A DNA stretch of 13,878 nucleotides from Alphaproteobacteria bacterium. Its GTDB lineage: Bacteria > Pseudomonadota > Alphaproteobacteria > Rickettsiales > RI-342. Positions 7,966 through 13,878 of this stretch are shown in pieces. The notes under the pieces were generated by a model. The model was not told the DNA's origin. It searched no databases and saw nothing but the letters and a program-made list of their open reading frames with translations. Location of the stretch: contig JADZBT010000146.1 of assembly GCA_020851915.1 (NCBI GenBank), positions 1 to 13,878 on the forward strand, given 5' to 3'. Every line of letters starts with the position of its first letter. The first letter of the stretch is position 1. A program made the position numbers and the translations under genes.

Positions 7966-8472
7966 ATGGAGCGTATCGGTATTTACCCCGGCACTTTTGA
8001 CCCCATCACGCTGGGGCATATGGACATCATCCGGCGCTCGCTGGGGCTGGTCGATCGGCTGGTGCTGGCGGTCGCTGCCGATACCGACAAGAGTTGCCTG
8101 TTCTCGCTCGAAGAGCGCCGCCAGATGGCGGAATACGAGATCGAGCAGCTTCCCGTGGCCGAGCACAAGCGCATCGAAGTGCGGCCCTTTGCGGGGTTGC
8201 TGGTAGGCTTCGCGCGCGAGGTAAATGCGACAATTATCATTCGGGGCTTGCGCGCAGTATCGGATTTCGAGTACGAATTCCAGATGGCCTGCATGAATTC
8301 GCGGCTCGATGACGGCATGGAGACAGTATTTCTTCCTGCGGCCGAGAGCATGCAATTCGTGTCGTCGCGGTTCATCAAGCAGGTGTGCCGCTTGGGGGGC
8401 GACATTTCCAGCATGGCCTCGGAACGCGTGGCGGAGCATTTGCGGAGCTATTTCGCAAAGATGGATGCCTAA
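7966..8472 (+). CDS. coaD: Phosphopantetheine adenylyltransferase
   Basis: CoaD transfers AMP from ATP to 4'-phosphopantetheine, giving dephospho-CoA, the penultimate step of coenzyme A synthesis. The 168-residue protein matches the family in length and begins MERIGIYPGTFDPITLGH with T10 and H18, the HxGH-type nucleotidyltransferase signature. The phosphopantetheine and ATP-binding block RGLRAVSDFEYE is at 93-104, and QFVSSR (130-135) corresponds to the FISSS motif of other CoaD proteins, with the last serine replaced by arginine. It follows gyrA after 11 bases that offer only a weak GGCGG-type ribosome site, so translation may depend on the upstream gene. The cyclophilin gene follows after 20 bases. 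Confidence 0.97.
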   Translation: MERIGIYPGTFDPITLGHMDIIRRSLGLVDRLVLAVAADTDKSCLFSLEERRQMAEYEIEQLPVAEHKRIEVRPFAGLLVGFAREVNATIIIRGLRAVSDFEYEFQMACMNSRLDDGMETVFLPAAESMQFVSSRFIKQVCRLGGDISSMASERVAEHLRSYFAKMDA

Positions 8473-8492
8473 CAATAATAACAGGAGAATAT

Positions 8493-9026
8493 ATGAAGTC
8501 TTGGATCAAGAAATTATTACTCATAACAGGGATGATGATCATGGCAAGTAGCACGGCCCGGGCAGCGGATCCGGAGAACACATTGTATTTAGACCTGAAG
8601 GACGGTCGCGTGGTCATCGAGCTGCGCCCCGATCTGGCGCCCAAGCATGTGGCGCGCATCAAGGAGCTGACGCGCAAGGGTTTCTATGACGGCATTGTGT
8701 TCCATCGCGTGATCGAGGGCTTCATGGCGCAGACGGGCGACCCGACCGGAACCGGCACGGGTGGCTCGGGCCAGAATCTCCCGGCGGAATTCAACGATGC
8801 GCCGCATATTCGTGGCACGGTGTCGATGGCGCGCGCCAATGACCCGAACAGCGCCGACAGCCAGTTCTTCATCTGCTTCGCGGATGCGCGCTTCCTCGAT
8901 AAGCAGTACACGGCATGGGGCAACGTGACGAGCGGCATGGAGTTCGTGGATAAGATCGCGCGCGGCGAGCCGCCTGCGAATCCCGACAAGATTATCAAGA
9001 TGCAGGTCGCTGCCGACGTGAAATGA
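8493..9026 (+). CDS. ppiA: Secreted peptidylprolyl isomerase, cyclophilin type
   Basis: This protein should catalyse cis-trans isomerisation of prolyl bonds during protein folding in the periplasm. The 177-residue protein starts at an ATG preceded by AGGAG with 5-base spacing. It opens with a signal peptide: MKSWIKK, a hydrophobic stretch to about residue 19, and a likely cut after ARA at residue 24. The cyclophilin domain shows FHRVIEGFMAQTGDP (catalytic arginine R72, Q80), SMARANDPNSADSQFFI (123-127 around the substrate pocket) and AWGNV with W142. It is the small single-domain form. An upstream in-frame extension back to 8385 exists but overlaps coaD and would bury the signal peptide. It closes a gyrA-coaD-ppi run. 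I use the symbol ppiA for a periplasmic cyclophilin; the close paralogue name ppiB applies to cytoplasmic forms. Confidence 0.93.
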   Translation: MKSWIKKLLLITGMMIMASSTARAADPENTLYLDLKDGRVVIELRPDLAPKHVARIKELTRKGFYDGIVFHRVIEGFMAQTGDPTGTGTGGSGQNLPAEFNDAPHIRGTVSMARANDPNSADSQFFICFADARFLDKQYTAWGNVTSGMEFVDKIARGEPPANPDKIIKMQVAADVK

Positions 9027-9032
9027 TAAGTT

Positions 9033-9127
9033 CCCTCTCCCGTAGGGGGAGGGCTAGGGTGGGGGCGTTGTAGCGCGATAGCGTTTCCTCGCGCCCCCCT
9101 CCCATCCTCCCCCTGCGGGGGGAGGGG
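9033..9127. repeat. G/C-tract twin-hairpin intergenic repeat
   Basis: The left half contains a hairpin, CCCTCTCCC (9033-9041) with GGGGGAGGG (9045-9053). The right half contains a CCTCCCC-type hairpin around 9107-9125. The two halves are imperfect reverse complements of each other, and between them is a short unique core around TAGCGCGATAGCG. It starts 7 bases after the cyclophilin stop and ends directly before the phhA ribosome-binding site. It may slow or end transcription from the gyrA cluster, but no T-run is present. Confidence 0.75.
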
Positions 9128-9140
9128 AAAGGAATGCACC

Positions 9141-10019
9141 ATGCCAACACCTCTCGAAGCCGATAAGCATAAATACAAGATCGAGCTGCGCGCCGGTATG
9201 CGCCCGGATTTCACCATTGACCAGCATTGGGAGAATTACAGCGCGGACGATCATGCCGTCTGGCGCGAGCTGTTCCACGGATTGGAAAAACTGCTGCCGG
9301 GTCGCGCCTGTAACGAGTTCCTGGCGGGGCTGGAGGAGCTGGGCATTGCGGCGGATGGCGTCCCCCATTTCGACCGCCTGAGCGACATCATGGAGAAGAA
9401 GACCGGCTGGCGTATCGTCGCCGTGCCGGGGGCCGTACCGGGCGAGATATTCTTCGAGCACCTCGCCAATCGCCGTTTCCCGGTCACCGACTGGATGCGT
9501 AACCGCTCGAATATGGCCTACCTGCAAGAGCCGGATTGCTTCCACGACATCTTCGGCCATGTGCCGCTGCTGGTGAACCCGGTGTTCGCCGACTATATGG
9601 AAGCCTACGGCAAGGGCGGGTTGCGCGCGATGCAGCTCAAAGGCATCAAAAAGATCGGGCGGGTCTACTGGTATACCGTGGAATTCGGCCTCATCCAGAC
9701 CGATGAGGGGTTGCGTATCTGCGGCGCGGGGATATTATCCTCGCCCAAGGAGTCGGTCTATGCGCTGGAAAGCGACAAGCCCTCGCGCGAGCGATTCAAC
9801 CTCAAGCGCGTGATGCAGACGGATTTCCACATCACCGACCTGCAGGAAATATACTTCGTTATCGACAGCTTCGAATCGTTATTTGAAGCGACCTATCAGG
9901 ATTTTGCGCCGATCTATGCCGAGTTGCAGGGCGCGCCGGTCTACCGGCCCCAGCACTTGCTGCCGACGGACGAGGTCATCTCGCGCGGCACGGCAGCCAT
10001 CGATTATACGGGAGAATGA
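9141..10019 (+). CDS. phhA: Phenylalanine 4-monooxygenase (phenylalanine hydroxylase)
   Basis: PhhA hydroxylates L-phenylalanine to L-tyrosine with oxygen and a tetrahydropterin, using a mononuclear iron. The 292-residue single-domain protein has the length of bacterial enzymes, which lack the regulatory domain of the animal forms. The iron ligands are visible as H135 and H140 in PDCFHDIFGHVPLL and E181 in YWYTVEFGL, in the spacing known for the Chromobacterium enzyme (H138, H143, E184). Other family blocks are ACNEFLAGLEELGI, GWRIVAVPGAVPGEIFFEHLANRRFPVT and GAGILSS. The start ATG follows AAAGGA with 7-base spacing. phhB starts one base after its stop, and a GGAG lies within the phhA end, so the two are translationally linked. 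An aromatic-amino-acid hydroxylase for tryptophan is less likely, given the PhhB partner and overall match. Confidence 0.96.
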   Translation: MPTPLEADKHKYKIELRAGMRPDFTIDQHWENYSADDHAVWRELFHGLEKLLPGRACNEFLAGLEELGIAADGVPHFDRLSDIMEKKTGWRIVAVPGAVPGEIFFEHLANRRFPVTDWMRNRSNMAYLQEPDCFHDIFGHVPLLVNPVFADYMEAYGKGGLRAMQLKGIKKIGRVYWYTVEFGLIQTDEGLRICGAGILSSPKESVYALESDKPSRERFNLKRVMQTDFHITDLQEIYFVIDSFESLFEATYQDFAPIYAELQGAPVYRPQHLLPTDEVISRGTAAIDYTGE

Positions 10020-10020
10020 C

Positions 10021-10344
10021 ATGAGTCTTACCGAGAAAACATGCGTATCGTGCGAAGGCGGCCTGCCGGCGCTGACAGAAGCCGAGGCCAAGGCGATGTT
10101 GCCGCAGGTTCCCGGCTGGCAGGTGACCGACGGTGGCGCGTGGCTCAAGCGCAGCTATACCTTTAAGAACTGGAAACAATCCTTTGAGTTCGTTGGCAAG
10201 CTGAGTGTGCTTGCCGAGTCCGAGAAGCATCACCCGGATGTCGAGTTCGGCTGGGGTTATTGCCGCATCTCGCTCCAGACCCACGCCATCGGCGGGCTTC
10301 ACGAGAATGACTTCATCATGGCGGCGAAGATCAACGCGTTATAA
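10021..10344 (+). CDS. phhB: Pterin-4a-carbinolamine dehydratase
   Basis: PhhB dehydrates the 4a-hydroxytetrahydropterin released by PhhA so that the cofactor can be reduced again. The 107-residue protein has the active-site motif EKHHPDV with H70, H71 and P72, then H88 in THAIGGL and D97 in the ENDFIMA block, all typical of the PCD/DCoH family. The N-terminus carries C8 and C11 in CVSCEGGLPAL, a CxxCxGGxP lead-in found in many bacterial members. The ATG follows GGAG (10011-10014) with 6-base spacing and is one base from the phhA stop. A longer frame back to 9883 only overlaps phhA and is not used. The gene ends before a hairpin terminator. Confidence 0.95.
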   Translation: MSLTEKTCVSCEGGLPALTEAEAKAMLPQVPGWQVTDGGAWLKRSYTFKNWKQSFEFVGKLSVLAESEKHHPDVEFGWGYCRISLQTHAIGGLHENDFIMAAKINAL

Positions 10345-10347
10345 AGA

Positions 10348-10435
10348 CCCGTCATCCTGCGCGAAAGCGCAGGATCTCTGAATGAGTGTGCGGCATGAGA
10401 TCCTGCGGCTTGACCGCAGGATGACGGGATTTTTT
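10348..10435 (+). terminator. Twin-hairpin repeat with T-run, likely terminator of phhAB
   Basis: Outer arms at 10348-10361 (CCCGTCATCCTGCG) and 10415-10428 are a perfect 14-bp inverted repeat. Each half is a 9-bp hairpin: ATCCTGCGC-GAAA-GCGCAGGAT (10354-10375) with a GNRA-type loop, and ATCCTGCGG-CTTGA-CCGCAGGAT (10400-10422). A six-T run at 10430-10435 follows on the + strand and overlaps the stop codon of the convergent CheZ-like gene. It is therefore both a member of the repeat group and a good intrinsic terminator for phhB. In the opposite direction the T-run is weaker. Confidence 0.75.
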
Positions 10436-11001
10436 CAGAACAGATCAATATCGTCATTGGCTTTTTTCCTGTCCGGCGTATCCGGCGAGAGGCCGAGCGC
10501 GGCGGGATTCTCGATATAGCCATGCTCCAGTAGGTGATGGACGAATTTGCGTTGCAGGTCGCCGAGATTAAGCAGACCCATCAGGTGCTTGGCGAAGTCC
10601 ATGTCCAGCTTGCTGCGCTCATGCGCGCGGTCAAGCGCGGAGGCGGTTTCGTCGACCTCGCGTTGCAGATACTCGATCACCGCATGCAGTATGTTGATGG
10701 TAATGACCAGATTCTGCGACACGCGATCCTGAAACTGCAGGCCCATGATGGCGCGCCCGAGCGCATCGGCAAGCGGGCCGGATGCGCCGCCGTCGCCGAG
10801 CTGTGCCGCGATGCTGGAGAAGGCATCGCTCACGCTCTCGATATTATGCTCCATCAACTGCTTTACTTCCGGCAGCTGGGCGCGCAGCACTTCCAGCGCA
10901 CAGATCTGCGATTCGGTGACACTCAGCCAATTCTTCAGCAGGCCGTGCGGCGTTACCGTGCCCGCCAATGGGCTTATCTGTGGGGACGGTGTTGCGGTCA
11001 T
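10435..11001 (-). CDS. CheZ-like protein, probable CheY-P phosphatase
   Basis: This 188-residue, mostly helical protein is encoded directly after cheY, four bases beyond its stop. The central helix reads IMGLQFQDRVSQNL (about 85-98). E. coli CheZ has FQDLTGQ at its active site with D143 and Q147, and here D92 and Q96 fall at the same spacing in FQDRVSQ. The C-terminus ends DDIDLF, resembling the acidic CheY-binding tail of CheZ (DDLLDSLGF), and is joined by a charged, probably flexible linker (about 170-182). From these I infer that it dephosphorylates CheY in the cytoplasm. It is shorter than E. coli CheZ (214 aa), and outside these two motifs I recognise little similarity, so membership of the CheZ family is likely but not proven. 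The start has only a weak ribosome site within the cheY end, suggesting translational coupling. Confidence 0.7.
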   Translation of the reverse strand: MTATPSPQISPLAGTVTPHGLLKNWLSVTESQICALEVLRAQLPEVKQLMEHNIESVSDAFSSIAAQLGDGGASGPLADALGRAIMGLQFQDRVSQNLVITINILHAVIEYLQREVDETASALDRAHERSKLDMDFAKHLMGLLNLGDLQRKFVHHLLEHGYIENPAALGLSPDTPDRKKANDDIDLF

Positions 11002-11005
11002 GGCG

Positions 11006-11377
11006 CTAGCCGGAATTGCAGACTTTACTTACCGCGCGCGAGAGTATCTCGGGGTTGAACGGCTTCACGATCCAGCCCGTGGCCCCGGCCTGTTTGCCTG
11101 CCTGTTTCACGTTGTCGCCGTCCTCGGTGGTGAGCACCAGAATGGGAGTAAAGCGCGCCAGCTCGCTGCCGCGCAGCATGCGGATAAGCTCGATACCGTC
11201 CATGTTCGGCATGTTGATGTCGGTGATGATAACGTCCATCTTTTTGCGCTGGGCGATCTCCAGCGCCTCCACGCCGTCCTTGGCGAGTTCTACCTCGAAC
11301 CCTTCCTTTTTCATAGCGATGGACACCATGTTACGCATGGTAAGCGAGTCATCCACGATCAACGCATGTCTTGCCAT
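11006..11377 (-). CDS. cheY: Single-domain response regulator, CheY type
   Basis: A stand-alone receiver domain of 123 residues. The acidic pocket is D9 and D10, the phosphoacceptor is D53 (ITDINMPNMDG), the switch threonine is T83 (VLTTED) and the conserved lysine is K105 in KPF. There is no output domain, so it acts by binding a partner such as the flagellar switch or a kinase. The ATG is preceded on the minus strand by AAGGAG (complement of 11387-11392) with 9-base spacing. The adjacent CheZ-like gene supports a chemotaxis role, but no receptor, CheA, CheW or flagellar gene is in the window, so a more general signalling role is possible. Confidence 0.9.
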   Translation of the reverse strand: MARHALIVDDSLTMRNMVSIAMKKEGFEVELAKDGVEALEIAQRKKMDVIITDINMPNMDGIELIRMLRGSELARFTPILVLTTEDGDNVKQAGKQAGATGWIVKPFNPEILSRAVSKVCNSG

Positions 11378-11418
11378 AGCCTGCCTCTCCTTGGCGTTGT
11401 GAGTGCATCATGGCTACA

Positions 11419-11447
11419 ACTTTAAGTTGCTTTTATTTTTTATGCAA
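11419..11447 (-). promoter_or_regulatory. Candidate cheY promoter with a dyad over the -10
   Basis: Read on the minus strand, TTGCAT (11442-11447) and TAAAGT (11419-11424) are 17 bases apart with an A-rich spacer, about 35-40 bases before the cheY start. The -10 lies in the dyad CAACT-TTA-AGTTG (11417-11429), which could be a binding site. Consensus matches are modest (3/6 and 4/6). Confidence 0.3.
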
Positions 11448-11476
11448 CCATTTGTTGTGGGGTGGGAAGGGGAAAT

Positions 11477-12199
11477 CTACGGCAGGTCGATGACCAGTAA
11501 CTCGCAATCCTCAGTGGCGTCGATGCGTAATTCGGATTCATTGCGTATCTCGGCGCTGTCGCCCTGCCGGATGAGCTGCCCGTTAACGGCGAACTGTCCG
11601 TCCGATGCGATGACATACACGCGCCGGTTAGGATCGATCTCGTAGGCGGTGCTTTCGTTTTCGCGCAGCTTTGCGCCATAGAGCGCGGCGTCCTGATAGA
11701 TGAACAGCGCCCCGGCCTGTGCGTCCGACGAGCGGCCCGAGGCCAGCAGCGTCAGTTCTCCATGCTTGCTTTCGTCCGGAAATTTACGCGCCTCCCAGCG
11801 CGGCTGCACGCCTTTGCGGTTGGGCTCGATCCAGATCTGGAACAGCGTGGTGTTCGTATCCTCAAAATTATGTTCGGCGTGGACGATGCCCGTGCCTGCC
11901 GACATCACCTGCACGTCACCTGCCACCGTGCGCCCGTGGTTGCCGAGGCTGTCCTTATGCGTGATCGCACCCGAGCGCACATAGGTGATGATCTCCATGT
12001 CGCGGTGCGGGTGCATGTCGAAACCGCTGTGCGGCAGGATAGTGTCGTCGTTGACCACGCGCAGCGGGCCGAAATTCAGCCGCTTGGGGTTATAATAATG
12101 GCCGAAGCTGAAATGGTGGCGCGAATCCAGCCAGTCCATCTCCACATGCCCATGCTCTTCGAGGGGGTGTATGCGTATCATGTTCCACATATAGGACAT
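11477..12199 (-). CDS. Pirin-family cupin protein (YhhW-like)
   Basis: Pirins are bicupin metal proteins. The E. coli YhhW homologue has quercetin 2,3-dioxygenase activity in vitro, but the natural role is unsettled. The 240-residue protein matches the family from MIRIHPLEEHGHVEMDWLDSRHHFSFGHYYNP onward. The metal ligands are H63, H65 (MHPHRDMEI), H107 and E109 (GIVHAEHN), the complete 3-His/1-Glu set of the N-terminal cupin. Start choice is open: ATGs at 12199, 12190 and 12181 are in frame. Homologues begin nearest the third, while an AGAGGG upstream is best spaced for the second; the longest is given. The gene diverges from the acyl-CoA synthetase gene, with 114 bases between them, and is followed by cheY on the same strand after 99 bases. 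Confidence 0.92.
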   Translation of the reverse strand: MSYMWNMIRIHPLEEHGHVEMDWLDSRHHFSFGHYYNPKRLNFGPLRVVNDDTILPHSGFDMHPHRDMEIITYVRSGAITHKDSLGNHGRTVAGDVQVMSAGTGIVHAEHNFEDTNTTLFQIWIEPNRKGVQPRWEARKFPDESKHGELTLLASGRSSDAQAGALFIYQDAALYGAKLRENESTAYEIDPNRRVYVIASDGQFAVNGQLIRQGDSAEIRNESELRIDATEDCELLVIDLP

Positions 12200-12262
12200 T
12201 CCCTCTGGATTTTAAAGGGCTGTTGCGCTGCGGAAAGTCCATTGCTTGCGCCTGCCGGTTTT

Positions 12263-12306
12263 CCCCTGTAAAACAATCGATAAATAAATAACGCTTCATA
12301 CAGGGG
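12263..12306 (+). promoter_or_regulatory. Inverted repeat covering the acyl-CoA synthetase leader
   Basis: CCCCTGTA (12263-12270) and TACAGGGG (12299-12306) form a perfect 8-bp inverted repeat around a 28-base AT-rich stretch. The right arm includes most of the AGGGGG ribosome-binding site (12302-12307) of the gene at 12314. It could be a repressor operator or, if transcribed whole, a hairpin hiding the ribosome site. Confidence 0.4.
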
Positions 12307-12313
12307 GGCGAAG

Positions 12314-13878
12314 ATGGCTGGTGAACGTGCGATGCCGTGGGTGGACGGCCTGACCATCGGTCAGGTATTGGCCGAGACCGCGTGCAAGTTTCCCGGCAAT
12401 GATGCACTGGTATTCCCGCAATTCAATCTGCGTATGAATTACGCGGCACTCGACCGCACGGTGACGGCGCTGGCCAAGGGTCTGCTCGCGGTCGGCATAA
12501 AGCCCGGCGAGCATGTGGCCGTGTGGGCCACGAATATTCCCGAATGGCCGATGTTGCAGCTGGCGACCGCGCGCATCGGCGCGGTGCTGGTGACCATCAA
12601 CCCGGCCTATCGCCCGTTCGAGCTGAAATATGCGCTGGAGCAGAGCGACAACGTCGCGCTGTTCCTTACAGATAAGTTCAAGACCTCCAGCTATTACGAT
12701 ATTTTTGCTGAAGTATGCCCGGAGCTTTCCACCAGCAAACCCGGAAGCCTGAAGGCCGCGAATTTCCCCAAGCTGCGTACCGTGGTGGCGATGAAAAGCA
12801 ACGGGCCGCAGGGCATGCTGTCATGGAGCGAGGTGCTGGAGCAGGGCAAGTCGGTGTCCGATGCGGAGCTGGCGAAGGTCACACAGGCGCTCAAGGCCTC
12901 CGACCCCATCAACATCCAGTACACCTCAGGCACGACAGGATTCCCCAAGGCGGCGCGGCTCACGCATCGCAATATCCTGCTCAACGCCTATTACGTCACC
13001 GGCTGCCAGAATATCACTGAGCGCGACCGCATGTGCGTGCCTGTGCCGTTCTACCATTGCTTCGGCTGTGTGATGGGTTCGCTAGGCGCGGTGGTGCGCG
13101 GCGCGGCGATGGTGGTTCCCGCCGAGTATTTCACCCCCGTGGCGACTCTGGACGCCATCGAGAAGGAGCGCGCCACGACCATCTACGGCGTGCCGACCAT
13201 GTTCATCGCCATGCTGGAAGATGCCAGCTTCAAGGGCCGCGACCTGAAATCGCTCCGTAGCGGCATCATGGCGGGCAGCCCGTGCCCCATCGAGGTGATG
13301 AAGCGCGTCATCCACGAGATGGGCGCGAAAGAGATCACCATCGCCTACGGCCAGACGGAAACCTCGCCGGTGCTGACGCAGACCACGGTGAACGATCCCA
13401 TCGAGCTGCGGGTGGAAACCGTCGGGCCGCCGCTGCCGGGCGTCGAAGTGAAGATTATCGACCCCGAAACCGGCGCGGAGCTGGGCGACAATCAGCAAGG
13501 CGAGCTCTGTGCGCGCGGGCACTGCAATATGCTGGGCTATTACAAGAACCCGGAAGGCACGGCCAAGACCATCGACACGGACGGCTGGGTGCATACCGGC
13601 GACCTTGCCATCCGCAGGCCGGAGGGATATTACAAAATTACGGGACGCATGAAGGATATGGTCATCCGTGGCGGCGAGAACATCTACCCGCGCGAGATCG
13701 AGGAATTCCTGTTCACGCATCCATCGGTGAAGCAGGCCTCGGTGGTGGGCGTCCCGGACGATAAATACGGCGAGGAACTCTGCGCCTGGATACAACTGCA
13801 CGAAGGCGCAGCGGCCAATGCCGAGGAGATACGCGCCTTCTGCAAGAGCAACCTCGCGCATTACAAAGTGCCGCGCTA
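12314..13878 (+). CDS. Acyl-CoA synthetase, AMP-binding (ACSF2/FadD-like), 3' end outside window
   Basis: The gene runs off the window with 521 codons visible and no stop. It should activate a carboxylic acid to its acyl-AMP and then acyl-CoA, most likely a medium or long-chain fatty acid. Adenylate-forming motifs in order are: the P-loop YTSGTTGFPK (203-212), YGQTETSP (345-352), DGWVHTGDL (423-431, with D430 for the ribose) and GRMKDMVIRGGENIYPREIE (444-463) with hinge residues at the start of the C-terminal lid. The catalytic lysine motif near PxTxxGK should lie just beyond the window edge. The YGQTETSPV wording and overall pattern fit the ACSF2-like branch better than classical FadD. The ATG follows AGGGGG with 6-base spacing. 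The substrate cannot be read from the sequence. Confidence 0.93.
   Translation, partial: MAGERAMPWVDGLTIGQVLAETACKFPGNDALVFPQFNLRMNYAALDRTVTALAKGLLAVGIKPGEHVAVWATNIPEWPMLQLATARIGAVLVTINPAYRPFELKYALEQSDNVALFLTDKFKTSSYYDIFAEVCPELSTSKPGSLKAANFPKLRTVVAMKSNGPQGMLSWSEVLEQGKSVSDAELAKVTQALKASDPINIQYTSGTTGFPKAARLTHRNILLNAYYVTGCQNITERDRMCVPVPFYHCFGCVMGSLGAVVRGAAMVVPAEYFTPVATLDAIEKERATTIYGVPTMFIAMLEDASFKGRDLKSLRSGIMAGSPCPIEVMKRVIHEMGAKEITIAYGQTETSPVLTQTTVNDPIELRVETVGPPLPGVEVKIIDPETGAELGDNQQGELCARGHCNMLGYYKNPEGTAKTIDTDGWVHTGDLAIRRPEGYYKITGRMKDMVIRGGENIYPREIEEFLFTHPSVKQASVVGVPDDKYGEELCAWIQLHEGAAANAEEIRAFCKSNLAHYKVPR

Noticed and set aside
8385..8492. Upstream extension of the cyclophilin frame
   Set aside because: It overlaps coaD, lacks a ribosome site, and would place the signal peptide internally. 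The ATG at 8493 has AGGAG.
10534..11425. Plus-strand open frames opposite the CheZ-like and cheY genes
   Set aside because: They are low-complexity mirror translations, while the minus-strand frames carry CheY motifs and the FQDxxxQ core.
11417..11441. Hairpin plus T-rich run reading like a + strand terminator
   Set aside because: No + strand gene ends here, and the stem is short and AT-rich. A promoter or operator role for cheY on the other strand fits better.
13082..13861. 259-codon minus-strand open frame inside the acyl-CoA synthetase
   Set aside because: It is the antisense shadow of a clear adenylate-forming enzyme frame that runs to the window edge.

Overview
The window reads as ordinary chromosomal DNA of an alphaproteobacterium. 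This rests on the GC-rich coding regions, an AddB of the alphaproteobacterial type (no Walker A motif near its N-terminus, no Fe-S cysteines around its nuclease), a GalU/Ugd pair of the alphaproteobacterial kind, and twin-hairpin intergenic repeats like those common in that class. I cannot place it more finely; a Rhodospirillales or Micavibrio-like lineage is a guess. I found no tRNA, rRNA, CRISPR array, insertion sequence or prophage gene, and no stretch over 300 bases lacks a gene.

Layout. (1) 2-2046, + strand: the end of galU, then ugd, which together make UDP-glucose and UDP-glucuronate for envelope polysaccharides. (2) 2115-5039, +: addB, the nuclease subunit of the AddAB recombination machine, without an addA partner next to it. 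(3) 5225-9026, +: a tight run of gyrA, coaD and a secreted cyclophilin. (4) 9141-10344, +: phhA-phhB, phenylalanine hydroxylase with its pterin-recycling dehydratase, one base apart. (5) 10435-11377, - strand: cheY followed by a small CheZ-like protein, probably a response regulator and its phosphatase. (6) 11477-12199, -: a pirin-family protein. (7) 12314 to the window edge, +, divergent from pirin: an acyl-CoA synthetase cut off by the end of the window.

Five gaps (galU/ugd, ugd/addB, addB/gyrA, cyclophilin/phhA and phhB/cheZ) each hold an imperfect or perfect large dyad made of two hairpins. These differ in sequence but share one architecture. Two of them run into gene signals: the ugd stop and the addB start lie inside one, and the T-run of another overlaps the stop codon of the CheZ-like gene. 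The gaps on either side of the pirin gene lack this repeat but carry smaller dyads over possible promoter or ribosome-binding signals.

I looked for a previously undescribed system and did not find one that I can defend. The observations most worth checking are the CheZ-like protein with its conserved D/Q pair and CheY-binding-like tail, the repeat that appears to supply the addB start codon, and the shared architecture of the five twin-hairpin repeats.
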